Position numbers and translations under genes: made by a program. Shown here piece after piece: positions 50,642-60,167 of a stretch of DNA of 64,000 nucleotides. The stretch is from Indolivaga macrotermitis. Its GTDB lineage: Bacteria > Bacteroidota > Bacteroidia > Bacteroidales > Dysgonomonadaceae. The stretch is taken from contig NZ_FQUC01000007.1 of assembly GCF_900128985.1 (NCBI RefSeq), forward strand, positions 1-64,000, given 5' to 3'. The notes under the pieces are model-generated. The model was not told where the DNA came from. It searched no databases and worked only from the letters and a program-made list of their open reading frames with translations. The stretch's first letter is position 1; each line of letters begins with the position of its first letter.

Positions 50642-51496
50642 ATGAATACTCGCAGCCAAACATCTTTCGCTTACAAATCCTTACTTATACTTGCCTTGTT
50701 TGTAGCCTTTGTTGGTTGTAAGAGCAAGAAAAATATTATATCCACCGACGGTTCCGTAGTTTCTAAAACTCAGGAACAATTGCTGGATGATGCGCTGGCT
50801 GCCCAGATTGACTATACTACAATTAGCGGAAAAGTAGCACTTGAGCTAATTACCGGGAATCAGACTTCGGGAATGAAGGTCAACAGCCAGATTAAACTGA
50901 TTAAAGACAAGGAAATACAATTATCACTTCGGGCACCATTTATCAACTCCGAAGTTTTCAGAGTCAATATAACTCCCGATTCGGTATACGTGATCGACCG
51001 GTTATCAAAAAAATATGCAGTAGAAAGTATCCATAATCTGGAAAAACAAAAGAATATCCAGTTCAACTACAACAATATGCAGGCATTGTTTACCAATGCT
51101 CTATTTATTCCGGGAAAGAATACCATAGAGAAAAAAGACTATGACTCATATACCATAACCATGCAAGGAGGTTTGTATTATCTGCTAACAAGCGACCGGA
51201 AAGGCTTTCAGTACCATTTTTCGGTAGATGCCAACGACCGTGTATCATCTACCAAGATAACAAGTCCCGACAATAATTATGCGTTATCATGGAACTATAG
51301 CGACTTTGTCAAAGAAAGCGGTTTTATATATCCATCTTCCATGCAGGCCAGTGTAAATATTAAGAAGAAACAAGTGAAATTAAATATGTCATACTCTTCT
51401 CTGGAGTTTAACAAAAGTCTGACTATCGACAGGAGCCTTCCATCTAAATACGAAAAAGTTTCAATCTTAGATATTCTCAAAAACTATATAAAATGA
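50642..51496 (+). CDS. DUF4292 lipoprotein
   Basis: 284 residues. Signal peptide with lipobox (A-F-V-G-C, Cys about 26). The rest is beta-rich with V-N-S-Q-I-K-L-I-K-D-K-E-I-Q-L-S, consistent with the DUF4292 fold, which is related to LolA/LolB-like lipid carriers. An outer-membrane assembly role is inferred. The stop overlaps the next ATG as ATGA. Confidence 0.8.
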   Translation: MNTRSQTSFAYKSLLILALFVAFVGCKSKKNIISTDGSVVSKTQEQLLDDALAAQIDYTTISGKVALELITGNQTSGMKVNSQIKLIKDKEIQLSLRAPFINSEVFRVNITPDSVYVIDRLSKKYAVESIHNLEKQKNIQFNYNNMQALFTNALFIPGKNTIEKKDYDSYTITMQGGLYYLLTSDRKGFQYHFSVDANDRVSSTKITSPDNNYALSWNYSDFVKESGFIYPSSMQASVNIKKKQVKLNMSYSSLEFNKSLTIDRSLPSKYEKVSILDILKNYIK

Positions 51497-52872
51497 GAAC
51501 GTTGGTTCTGTCTGTAATATTATTATTTTCTACCCTATCTGTTTTTGCCCAGACAAATCAAATTAAAGAACTGGAAAAAAAACGGAAATTAGCTTTGCGC
51601 GAAATAGAAAACACCACATTGCTACTGGACCAAACTAAAAAGAGTACCTCTACCCTGCTTAACAGAATCAGTATGTTATCAGAGCAGATCAACTCACGGC
51701 AGCAGGTAATATCTCTTCTAGGGCAGGAAATTAATGCTATAACCAAGCAGCAGACCATCACCGAAGGTGAAATAAAAGATCTTGAAATCAAACTGAAAGA
51801 TCAACAAAAATCGTACGCCAAAGCAATGGAAAGTGTAGTACTGAAAAAGCAGGGGATGAATAAACTGCTTTTCATTCTTTCCGGAAAATCATTAAGCGAA
51901 TCATTGCGGAGGATGAAATATCTGAAAGACTATTCTGACTGGCGCAATCAGCAAATTATAGACATACGGGAAAAGCAAGAAACTTTGAGGGAAAAGAGAG
52001 AAAGCCTCCAGAAATCAAAAGCCGATAAATTAGCTTTGCTGTCATCCCGCGAGATAGAACAATCAAACCTTCAAAAGGAAGAAGAAACGCATAAAAAAGA
52101 GGTAGACGATGCCGGAAAAAAGCAGAAAGAGCTACAGGACATATTAAGTACAAAACAAAAACAGGCTGACAATCTGAATGCCCAGATAGAGAAGCTTATT
52201 GCACAAGAAGTAGCCCGTCAGGAACGGGAAGCCCGTCGTTTGGCAAAAGAAAAAGCCCGCAGGGAAGCTGCTGCAAAACGAAAAGCCGAAGCTGAAGCTA
52301 AACGAAAAGCAGCTTCAGAGAAAAGTACAGCCACTACAACAAAACCGGAGACCAAAACAGAATCGAGAACCGAACCGGATAAGGATACCAGTGTACCCGA
52401 AGTGGAAGAAGTAAGTACATCGACTAAAGTCGTAGTAACTAAGGAAAACTTTGCCCTCTCATCAAATTTTGCCGCCAATAAAGGAAAACTACCTGTGCCG
52501 GTTACCGGAACATATAGTATTGTTGGCCGTTTCGGAACGCATCAGCACAGTAAATTCAGGGTAACAACCAATAACGGAGGTATCGACATACAAGCCAAGG
52601 CTGGTGCACAGGCCAGAGCGGTATTCGGTGGGGAAGTTACACGTGTAGTAGCCTTTCCGGGTTACAATAATTGCATTATCGTACGCCATGGCGGATATTA
52701 TACATTTTACGGAAATATACAGCAGATAAGTGTTAAACAAGGGCAAAAGGTTACAGCCGGACAGGCTTTAGGCCAGATATATACGGATTCGGATACAGGC
52801 AGTTCACAGCTTCACTTCCAGCTTTGGCAGGGAACCACCAAACTAAATCCTGAGCCATGGCTAAAGAGATAA
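51493..52872 (+). CDS. EnvC-like murein hydrolase activator (M23 family)
   Basis: 459 residues. Signal peptide 1-20, then long coiled coils (about 22-130 and 160-275), an Ala/Lys-rich helix and Thr/Glu linker, and a LytM/M23 domain (about 340-459). The domain has G-R-F-G-T-H-Q-H and later Q-L-H-F-Q-L-W. The first canonical H-x-x-x-D zinc ligands (here N-N-G-G-I-D) are degenerate, so it is probably a regulator of amidases, as for EnvC, rather than an active peptidase. Confidence 0.85.
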   Translation: MRTLVLSVILLFSTLSVFAQTNQIKELEKKRKLALREIENTTLLLDQTKKSTSTLLNRISMLSEQINSRQQVISLLGQEINAITKQQTITEGEIKDLEIKLKDQQKSYAKAMESVVLKKQGMNKLLFILSGKSLSESLRRMKYLKDYSDWRNQQIIDIREKQETLREKRESLQKSKADKLALLSSREIEQSNLQKEEETHKKEVDDAGKKQKELQDILSTKQKQADNLNAQIEKLIAQEVARQEREARRLAKEKARREAAAKRKAEAEAKRKAASEKSTATTTKPETKTESRTEPDKDTSVPEVEEVSTSTKVVVTKENFALSSNFAANKGKLPVPVTGTYSIVGRFGTHQHSKFRVTTNNGGIDIQAKAGAQARAVFGGEVTRVVAFPGYNNCIIVRHGGYYTFYGNIQQISVKQGQKVTAGQALGQIYTDSDTGSSQLHFQLWQGTTKLNPEPWLKR

Positions 52873-53756
52873 AAATAACCGAATATCTACTGGATCTTCC
52901 TAAAAAAGAAGATTCAAGGGGTAATCTTTCATTTCTGGAAGAAGGCGGACAGATTCCTTTCAAAATAGCCCGTGTATACTGGATATATGATGTTCCGGGA
53001 GGACAGAAACGGGGTAGCCACGCATTCAAAAACCAGCATGAGATCATAATTGCCCTGTCGGGTAGCTTCGATGTCACCCTCAACGATGGAAAAGAAAACC
53101 GACAGTATCATCTCAACCGTTCCCACAAAGCACTTTATGTTCCGCCTAAAATGTGGCGTTGTATAGATAACTTCGCAACAAACTCGGTATGCTTAGTTAT
53201 ATCATCCGGAAAATACGATGAATCCGAATATATCAGAAACTTTAAGTCTTTCAAAAAATACATCAAAGACGATCATGAAGTTTCGGAGATACCCCAACCT
53301 GATATTTTGATTCAACACCGGGAACTTCAGTATAACAATTCCAAAGACTGTGAGATTATAGACTTACCGGTAATACGCAACAGAGCCGGCAATCTGACTC
53401 CGATACACAACTCGGTTGATATTCCATTCAATGTAAAACGGATATTCTTTGTATATGATATCCCCTTCGGAAAAAAACGGGGGATGCATGCTCATAAACA
53501 TTGCCATGAGTTCATAGTCGCAGCATCAGGAAGTTTTGATGTAGAAATCGATGATGGCAGAGAAAAAAGAGTCGTAAATATGAATCGTCCTATGCAAGGA
53601 ATTCATATATTGCCGGGTATCTGGACCAAAGAATTTAATTATTCATCGGGGGCAATTTGCCTTGTTCTTACATCCGAGGTATATACCGAAGAGGATTATA
53701 TTCGTAAATACAGTGATTATAAGCAGCTTTATGGAAATAACACCAGCAATCTATAA
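52857..53756 (+). CDS. Tandem FdtA/WxcM-like cupin
   Basis: 299 residues holding two copies of a cupin: about 5-135 (R-V-Y-W-I-Y-D-V-P-G-G, R-G-S-H-A-F-K) and 150-290 (R-I-F-F-V-Y-D-I-P-F-G, R-G-M-H-A-H-K). FdtA/QdtA-type enzymes isomerise dTDP-4-keto-6-deoxyglucose; the His in H-A-H-K is the expected catalytic residue, and the first copy has H-A-F-K instead. It overlaps the M23 gene by 16 bases and the next by 26. One copy may be regulatory or inactive. Confidence 0.75.
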   Translation: MAKEIKITEYLLDLPKKEDSRGNLSFLEEGGQIPFKIARVYWIYDVPGGQKRGSHAFKNQHEIIIALSGSFDVTLNDGKENRQYHLNRSHKALYVPPKMWRCIDNFATNSVCLVISSGKYDESEYIRNFKSFKKYIKDDHEVSEIPQPDILIQHRELQYNNSKDCEIIDLPVIRNRAGNLTPIHNSVDIPFNVKRIFFVYDIPFGKKRGMHAHKHCHEFIVAASGSFDVEIDDGREKRVVNMNRPMQGIHILPGIWTKEFNYSSGAICLVLTSEVYTEEDYIRKYSDYKQLYGNNTSNL

Positions 53757-54672
53757 TAAAGGACTATATTCTGACTGGAATAACTTTGTGGCTTCTTCGA
53801 AAAACAGTACATTCCTTTTCTACAGAGACTTCGTTGAATACCACAAAGATAGGATTACTGATTTTTCTCTCCTTTTTCTCAAAAAAAATAAAATAGTAGC
53901 ATTACTACCAGCCAATAGAGGTAATGACAGTACTTTATATTCCCATCAGGGGCTAACCTACGGAGGTATAATAACTGATAAATCAATGACTACAGCTCTG
54001 ATGCTGGACATCTTCGGCTCACTTCGTTTATTCCTTACAACAGAAGGTTTCAAACAGTTTATATACAAACCTATACCACATATATATCATCAGTTTCCGG
54101 CAGAAGAAGACCTGTATGCCCTATTCCGTAATAAAGGGGAGTTAATATCCCGTAATATATCGTCATGCATATACAACGGTGCATCAATTAACTACACTGA
54201 GCTGAGAAAAAGAGGGATAAAAAAAGCATTAAACATAGGTCTAAGTATATCGGAAAGTAATAACTTTACTATGTTTTGGCAGGTACTCGAAGAAAATCTG
54301 ATGAAAAGGCATTCTGTGAAACCGGTACACACCTTATCCGAAATTGAATATCTAAAATCGAAGTTCGATAACGAAATAAGGCTATTTGAAGTAAATTACC
54401 AAGGTAAAGTTATTGCCGGATGTGTTACTTTCGAGTCTGTGCAGGTAATACATGCTCAATACATCTCTGCGTCTGATGAAGGCAGGCAGCTCGGAGCATT
54501 GGATCTGCTCTTCGATTATCTCATCACCCGGGCTAAAACATTAAATAAACATTTTGACTTCGGGACATCAACCGAACAAGGCGGAAATATCCTTAACGAA
54601 GGTCTGATTTCGCAAAAAGAAGGTTTCGGGGCGAGAGGCATTGTATACGATACTTATAAAATACAACTATAG
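53731..54672 (+). CDS. Acyltransferase-like (GNAT/FemAB) protein
   Basis: 313 residues from ATG 53731 (M-E-I-T-P-A-I-Y-N-K-G). The fold looks like tandem GNAT domains; the second half has V-I-A-G-C-V-T-F and D-L-L-F-D-Y-L-I-T-R-A, like FemAB and sugar N-acyltransferases. Next to FdtA-like cupins it could acylate a 3-amino sugar, but no decisive residue is visible. Confidence 0.65.
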   Translation: MEITPAIYNKGLYSDWNNFVASSKNSTFLFYRDFVEYHKDRITDFSLLFLKKNKIVALLPANRGNDSTLYSHQGLTYGGIITDKSMTTALMLDIFGSLRLFLTTEGFKQFIYKPIPHIYHQFPAEEDLYALFRNKGELISRNISSCIYNGASINYTELRKRGIKKALNIGLSISESNNFTMFWQVLEENLMKRHSVKPVHTLSEIEYLKSKFDNEIRLFEVNYQGKVIAGCVTFESVQVIHAQYISASDEGRQLGALDLLFDYLITRAKTLNKHFDFGTSTEQGGNILNEGLISQKEGFGARGIVYDTYKIQL

Positions 54673-54681
54673 ATACTTTTT

Positions 54682-55893
54682 ATGGAATATGTTGATTTAT
54701 ATAATCATCTGAAAGATATCGAATCTTACGATGAAAACGAAGTCGATATTGATGATAAGACAATACTGAGAAATTTTAATTTCGAATCAAAATACCGTTT
54801 TATTCTTCCGGGAGGAGCCGGAAATCTCGATGAATACGAGTATCCGCTAACTGAACCCGATTGTGAACCTGATGTGATTCAGGATATGCTGAACAAAAGG
54901 GATGCCGAAATCCTTGAAAATATTAAGTTCAGATACCACATAATCATGCCTAAAACGGAAACTAAAACAAAAGGCGTGGTATTAATGTTTCATGGATTCA
55001 ACGAAAAACACTGGAATAAATATTTGCCTTGGGCCAGATATATAGTCGAAAAAACAGGGAAATCCGTCATCTTATTTCCTATTGCGTTCCATATGAACCG
55101 GGCTCCGGCTATCTGGAGCAATACCCGCGAGATGTATACGATAAGCCAACTCCGGAAAAAAAGACATCCGGATGTTATAGGTTCAAGCCTCTCCAATGTG
55201 GCGATCAGTACACGGTTGCACAATAAGCCTCAACGGTTTATATGGTCGGGGCTCCAAACCTACTACGATGTAATCGACCTTATTACGGAGATAAAAAACG
55301 ATAAGCATCTGTTTATAGATAAAGATACAAGCATAGATCTTTTCTCGTATTCCATCGGTAGTTTTCTTTCCGAAATCCTGATGATGACTAATAAAGACGC
55401 TTACTTCTCCAATTCCCGTTTTGTTTCGTTCTGCGGAGGAGCTGTATTTAACCGCCTGTCGCCTGTTTCGAAGTTTATACTGGACAGTGAAGCAAACGTA
55501 AGCCTGTATTCATACATAGTGGAACACCTGGAAAGCCATATGAAGCGTGACGAAGTGCTGCGTCATTATCTCAGTGAGATTCACCCGGAAGGAGTTAATT
55601 TCCGGAGCATGCTCAATTATAAAACTCTCACCCGGTATCGCGAGCAAAAGTTCAGAGAGATGAGCGACCGCATCTATGCTATTACATTAAGCGAAGACAC
55701 CGTAGTTCCGGCATACGAAGTTATCAACACGTTGCAAGGTGTGAACAGAGATATACCTATCAAAGTCGATGTATTGGACTTTCCTTATAAATATACTCAC
55801 GAAGATCCGTTCCCCGCACTGAATAACATAAAAGAACAGGTTACCGGGCAATTTATAAAAACATTTGATTTAGTTTGTGATTTTCTTAAATAA
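54682..55893 (+). CDS. Alpha/beta hydrolase (DUF6051-like)
   Basis: 403 residues. A GxSxG-like nucleophile motif F-S-Y-S-I-G-S lies near 217-223, and F-H-G-F-N-E near 105-110 matches the oxyanion-hole strand. A late Asp/His pair (S-E-D-T-V-V-P and T-H-E-D) completes a plausible triad. Substrate unknown. It follows the acyltransferase-like gene by nine bases. Confidence 0.7.
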   Translation: MEYVDLYNHLKDIESYDENEVDIDDKTILRNFNFESKYRFILPGGAGNLDEYEYPLTEPDCEPDVIQDMLNKRDAEILENIKFRYHIIMPKTETKTKGVVLMFHGFNEKHWNKYLPWARYIVEKTGKSVILFPIAFHMNRAPAIWSNTREMYTISQLRKKRHPDVIGSSLSNVAISTRLHNKPQRFIWSGLQTYYDVIDLITEIKNDKHLFIDKDTSIDLFSYSIGSFLSEILMMTNKDAYFSNSRFVSFCGGAVFNRLSPVSKFILDSEANVSLYSYIVEHLESHMKRDEVLRHYLSEIHPEGVNFRSMLNYKTLTRYREQKFREMSDRIYAITLSEDTVVPAYEVINTLQGVNRDIPIKVDVLDFPYKYTHEDPFPALNNIKEQVTGQFIKTFDLVCDFLK

Positions 55894-55900
55894 TATACGG

Positions 55901-56392
55901 CTAATCTGATAATTCTATTACTTCCAGATCTCTGATATTACCGTCTTCGACAATAAAGCGAAGCAGGGTACGGACTTTATGAAACCCATATTTACCTGCC
56001 GCACCGGGATTTATATCGAGACAGGTATACTTCTTATCATACATCACTTTGAGTATGTGCGAATGTCCACAGATAAATAACTTCGGAGGATTGGTCTGGA
56101 GAATATTCCTTACACGGGGATCGTATCTTCCGGGATAACCTCCGATATGAGTCATCAAAACATCTACACCTTCAATGGTAAACCGGAGAAATTCGGGATA
56201 AGCAGCACGTAAATCTGCTCCGTCAATATTGCCGTACACTGCCCGGAATGGTTTGAAAGCCTCGAACTTCAATGCTAAACCAACCGTACCTATATCACCG
56301 GCATGCCATACCTCGTCGCAATCGGCAAAATGAATTTTATATTTTTCGTCCCAATAGCTATGCGTATCAGACAATAGACCTATCTTTTTCAT
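55901..56392 (-). CDS. YfcE-type metallophosphoesterase
   Basis: 163 residues. Metal-binding motifs: D-T-H (residues 8-10), G-D-I-G, G-N-I-D and G-H-S-H with H-I-G-G before it. The length fits the YfcE/MJ0936 phosphodiesterase family, acting on small phosphodiesters. It is convergent with the hydrolase gene and shares an operon with the flavoprotein upstream. Confidence 0.85.
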   Translation of the reverse strand: MKKIGLLSDTHSYWDEKYKIHFADCDEVWHAGDIGTVGLALKFEAFKPFRAVYGNIDGADLRAAYPEFLRFTIEGVDVLMTHIGGYPGRYDPRVRNILQTNPPKLFICGHSHILKVMYDKKYTCLDINPGAAGKYGFHKVRTLLRFIVEDGNIRDLEVIELSD

Positions 56393-56395
56393 TTC

Positions 56396-56884
56396 TTATT
56401 TGTATTGATGGGATTCTTTGTAAGGAACTCCAAACAACCGTCCCGAAACTTTTTCTATTTCTACTTTCCATACTTTGACATTACGTACAGCAGGATCGGA
56501 ATACTTAAATTTCTGGTCAGAGTATTGTTCCATAAGAATATCGAGAATATTTACTTTCTCTTCAAAGTCCTCCACAAAATCGACCTTACCCTTGCAAATC
56601 ACACTGCTACCCCGTACACGATAGCTACAGGCTACTTCTTCATTCTGGTGTGTTATTTCCGAATCGGTACAGAAAGTTATACACACATTCGGATTTTGAG
56701 TCAATGAACGGATGGCATTTCCTTCGGGTCCCGAATGCAGGTATACCACATCGTTTTTGTACCCGAAATTCATTGGGATAACATACGGAAATCCTTCGGT
56801 ATCAATCATACCGACAAAACATTCCTTACAACTTCTGATTGTTCCTTCTATAAATTCGCGTTCTTCGATAGGGATAGTGACCAT
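56396..56884 (-). CDS. NimA-like pyridoxamine 5'-phosphate oxidase-fold flavoprotein
   Basis: 162 residues from ATG 56884; earlier in-frame codons precede the likely promoter (56913-56920, minus strand) and are dropped. G-F-P-Y-V-I-P-M-N-F-G-Y and N-P-N-V-C-I-T-F-C-T are typical of the split-barrel FMN-binding family that includes nitroimidazole reductases NimA. No resistance claim is made from this alone. Confidence 0.8.
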   Translation of the reverse strand: MVTIPIEEREFIEGTIRSCKECFVGMIDTEGFPYVIPMNFGYKNDVVYLHSGPEGNAIRSLTQNPNVCITFCTDSEITHQNEEVACSYRVRGSSVICKGKVDFVEDFEEKVNILDILMEQYSDQKFKYSDPAVRNVKVWKVEIEKVSGRLFGVPYKESHQYK

Positions 56885-56912
56885 TGTATTGTAGTTAAGT
56901 TTTCTTTGATAA

Positions 56913-56952
56913 CAAAGATAAGGAAGTTCGAGTAAATATTTCACTACCTTTG
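56913..56952. promoter_or_regulatory. Divergent promoters of the flavoprotein and M20 peptidase genes
   Basis: TATCTTTG on the minus strand (56913-56920) faces left, and TACCTTTG on the plus strand (56945-56952) faces right. They lie 25 bases apart. Confidence 0.6.
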
Positions 56953-56997
56953 TTATCGGTTTATCTAATTATTAATTCTACAGATACCATACCGACA

Positions 56998-58065
56998 ATG
57001 GCTCAAGATATAGACGAATTGTACTACGAAGCAGTAGAGCTTTTGAAAAAAATGATTTCCATCCCATCGTTCAGCAGAGAGGAAAATGAAGTTGCGGATA
57101 TGATCGAAATGTATATCCGTGCAAAAGGCCACTTGCCTTCGAGGATTGGCAACAATATCTGGATAAAGTCTCCGGACTATTCCGAAACAAAACCAACTAT
57201 ACTACTCAATTCGCATATCGACACAGTGAAGCCGGTTTCAGCATGGACTAAAAACCCTTTTGAGCCTGTTATTGATGATAACCGCCTATATGGCTTGGGC
57301 AGTAATGACGCAGGAGCCAGTGTGGTAAGTCTATTACATGCATTCTTCATGTTAACGGAAAAACCTCAGGACTATAACCTTATATTTCTGGCTTCGTGCG
57401 AAGAAGAAGTTTCCGGAAAAAACGGTGTGGAATTAGCTTTGCAATCCATACCTCAACCCAATTTTGCTATTGTAGGAGAACCTACCGGAATGAATCCGGC
57501 TGTAGCTGAAAAAGGATTAATGGTTCTTGACTGTACTGCACACGGCGAGTCGGGCCATGCAGCGCGGAACGAGGGCATAAATGCTATTTATAAAGCGCTT
57601 AAAGATATAGAATGGTTTAGAAAACATGAGTTTGCAGACTCAAGCGATCTGCTAGGCCCGGTTAAGATGACAGTTACCATGATCAGTTCAGGCACACAAC
57701 ACAATGTAGTGCCGGATACGTGCTCTTTTGTTGTAGATGTCCGCAGCAACGAATGCTATTCTAACCAGGAACTTTTCGAGATTATAAATAAATATACCGA
57801 CTGTGAAGTAAAGCCACGCTCATTCAGGCTTAATTCGTCGAAAATAGCTTTGGAAAATCCTTTTGTGCAAAGGGCTATTATAGCCGGTTTGGAGCCATAT
57901 GGCTCTCCTACCCTGTCGGATCAGGCTCTAATGAACTTTCCTTCAGTAAAAATGGGGCCCGGCGAGTCAGCACGCTCACATACTGCTGATGAATATATCA
58001 TTCTGGATGAGATACGTGAAGCCATCGAATATTATTTCAAATTACTTAACGGTCTGATTATTTAA
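56998..58065 (+). CDS. M20-family deacylase (ArgE/acetylornithine deacetylase type)
   Basis: 355 residues from ATG 56998 (M-A-Q-D-I-D-E-L). The earlier codons overlap the promoter at 56945. The M20 metal ligands are N-S-H-I-D-T (His/Asp), G-S-N-D-A-G-A (bridging Asp) and S-C-E-E-E (Glu). The dimerisation domain lies between about 165 and 280. Bacteroidales homologues act in arginine biosynthesis on N-succinyl or N-acetyl substrates. Which acyl group is used here cannot be read from the sequence. Confidence 0.85.
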   Translation: MAQDIDELYYEAVELLKKMISIPSFSREENEVADMIEMYIRAKGHLPSRIGNNIWIKSPDYSETKPTILLNSHIDTVKPVSAWTKNPFEPVIDDNRLYGLGSNDAGASVVSLLHAFFMLTEKPQDYNLIFLASCEEEVSGKNGVELALQSIPQPNFAIVGEPTGMNPAVAEKGLMVLDCTAHGESGHAARNEGINAIYKALKDIEWFRKHEFADSSDLLGPVKMTVTMISSGTQHNVVPDTCSFVVDVRSNECYSNQELFEIINKYTDCEVKPRSFRLNSSKIALENPFVQRAIIAGLEPYGSPTLSDQALMNFPSVKMGPGESARSHTADEYIILDEIREAIEYYFKLLNGLII

Positions 58066-58075
58066 AGACAGACCA

Positions 58076-60055
58076 TTACTTCTGTTCATTCCCCCCAAAT
58101 TCTGATGTATGAAGTAATTTCGATAAAATATCATCTTTGTGGTTAACATTTACCAATGGGACAGTTTCTACAACAGCAAAAGACGGGTCGAGATCGAGCA
58201 TTTGCGTATCGGATGTACTAAGTCGTTTTACTAAATTATAGAAGGCAAGTATAATTTGCTGTCCAGCGCTTAATTCTATATTACGGAAAATACGATCTAC
58301 CACAAAGAAGGCAAAATCGCCCCGTGCTCCATGCATAGATGGATATCTGGACTCGAGATTTACCAGATTTTCCTTCTCCATCTTATTACATATCAGCCTC
58401 ACATACTTATCGGCATGGACTCCTACCTTAAAACCTATACGAAGGTCGATACGGAAGACTTTACCGGGAACAAAAGTTTTTACATCGTACTCAAATTCAT
58501 AGGGGCTATCTGTTCTTTTGATCCGGACAAACCAATAGGTATCAGCCCGCTTCGGGAACTTATTGAATAACGAATAGGTGATCTTACTCTCAAGTGCATT
58601 TTTATTATTGGCACTGGTAATATAAACCAGATTGGTCGCACTTTTGGGTATAGTCGAGTCTTCGCTAATTTCATTGATATGGTTCAGATACGCTTCATTT
58701 ATCTGATCATAAGTAGTATAGTGCCTTTTGATTCTTCGTCCGTTAAACCACGAATACATCATAAAGAATATGATACCTGCTATGAATATCGAAGCGAAAC
58801 CGCCATGCGCAAATTTCTGCATATTCGCAACAAAGAAACTAAATTCAATCACGAAAAAGAAAATCGATATCGGAAGGCTAAACCACAGAGGCTTACGCGT
58901 CTCCCTGAAATAAAGGAATAACAGCATGGTAGTCATCAACATACTTAGTGTTATTGCCAAACCATAAGCAGCTTCGAGACGTGACGACGATTCGAACATC
59001 AATATGATAATAATACAAAGTATCATCATTATAAAATTGATCGAAGGAATATACATCTGCCCTTTTATGTTGGTCGGGTACTTTATCTTCACATTAGGCC
59101 AGAGATTCAGAGAAATTGCTTCACTGATAACTGTAAACGATCCGCTTATCAATGCCTGGCTCGCAATAATAGAAGCAGCTGTGGCCATCAGTACTCCGAT
59201 AAAACTAAACCACGAAGGCATCATTGCAAAGAAAGGATTGATACCATGTTGAACGATTCCCGGATTGTCGATAATCCATGCCGCCTGCCCCAGATAATTA
59301 ATGATAAGCATCGATTTCACAAATATCCATGATATCTGAATATTTTTTAAGCCACAATGCCCTAAGTCCGAATATAAAGCCTCGGCACCCGTAGTACAAA
59401 GGAATACCGCCCCCAGTATAAACATTGTGTGAGGGGCATGTATCAGGAATCGAATGGCATACATCGGGTTAAATGCTTTGAATACACTAAAATCGTGGAT
59501 GACATGGCTCGCTCCTACTATACCCATCATTATAAACCAAGCGAGCATCATGGTTCCAAAATATTTACCGAGTGAACCTGTTCCCAATGGTTGAATAAGG
59601 AACAGTCCGATAACGATAACTAATGTGGCCGGAACAATAGGTACTTCGGGTACAATATTATTCAGCCCTTCCATAGAGGTTATTACAGTCATCGCCGGAG
59701 TAATAATTCCATCGGCAAGTAGAGTCGCAGCGCCGAGCGCAGCTATAATGTATGCCCAACGGAATTTTTGTCTGATCAAAGCATACAGAGCCAATATACC
59801 TCCTTCACCGTTATTATCGGCTCTCAAGGTAAGTATTACATATTTTAATGTAGTCTGAATAGTCAAAGTCCATATAACACAAGAAACAGCACCGATTATA
59901 TAATCGGGTCTCGACAACTGATTATCAGGCAATGCCTCCAGGATCGACTTCATTACATAGAGAGGCGAAGTACCTATATCGCCGTACACCACCCCGATAG
60001 CCATTATAATACCTAATGGACCAAAGGGAACTCTATGCTTTTTGTTTGTACCCAT
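58076..60055 (-). CDS. kup: Kup-type potassium uptake transporter
   Basis: 659 residues. The start L-G-I-I-M-A-I-G-V-V-Y-G-D-I-G-T-S-P-L-Y is the Kup/HAK signature. About twelve transmembrane segments span 10-440, and a cytoplasmic tail of about 200 residues follows. It imports K+ with H+. The C-terminal domain is of normal length for Bacteroidales Kup. Confidence 0.95.
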   Translation of the reverse strand: MGTNKKHRVPFGPLGIIMAIGVVYGDIGTSPLYVMKSILEALPDNQLSRPDYIIGAVSCVIWTLTIQTTLKYVILTLRADNNGEGGILALYALIRQKFRWAYIIAALGAATLLADGIITPAMTVITSMEGLNNIVPEVPIVPATLVIVIGLFLIQPLGTGSLGKYFGTMMLAWFIMMGIVGASHVIHDFSVFKAFNPMYAIRFLIHAPHTMFILGAVFLCTTGAEALYSDLGHCGLKNIQISWIFVKSMLIINYLGQAAWIIDNPGIVQHGINPFFAMMPSWFSFIGVLMATAASIIASQALISGSFTVISEAISLNLWPNVKIKYPTNIKGQMYIPSINFIMMILCIIIILMFESSSRLEAAYGLAITLSMLMTTMLLFLYFRETRKPLWFSLPISIFFFVIEFSFFVANMQKFAHGGFASIFIAGIIFFMMYSWFNGRRIKRHYTTYDQINEAYLNHINEISEDSTIPKSATNLVYITSANNKNALESKITYSLFNKFPKRADTYWFVRIKRTDSPYEFEYDVKTFVPGKVFRIDLRIGFKVGVHADKYVRLICNKMEKENLVNLESRYPSMHGARGDFAFFVVDRIFRNIELSAGQQIILAFYNLVKRLSTSDTQMLDLDPSFAVVETVPLVNVNHKDDILSKLLHTSEFGGNEQK

Positions 60056-60167
60056 AGTGTGTCTAATAATTTAACCGGAAACCGGCCTTTTATCAAAGAT
60101 TTTAAGTAACTAATTAAATATTACTGTTTAACTAAATATATCTATTGTTCGATCCGGCAACAAATAA

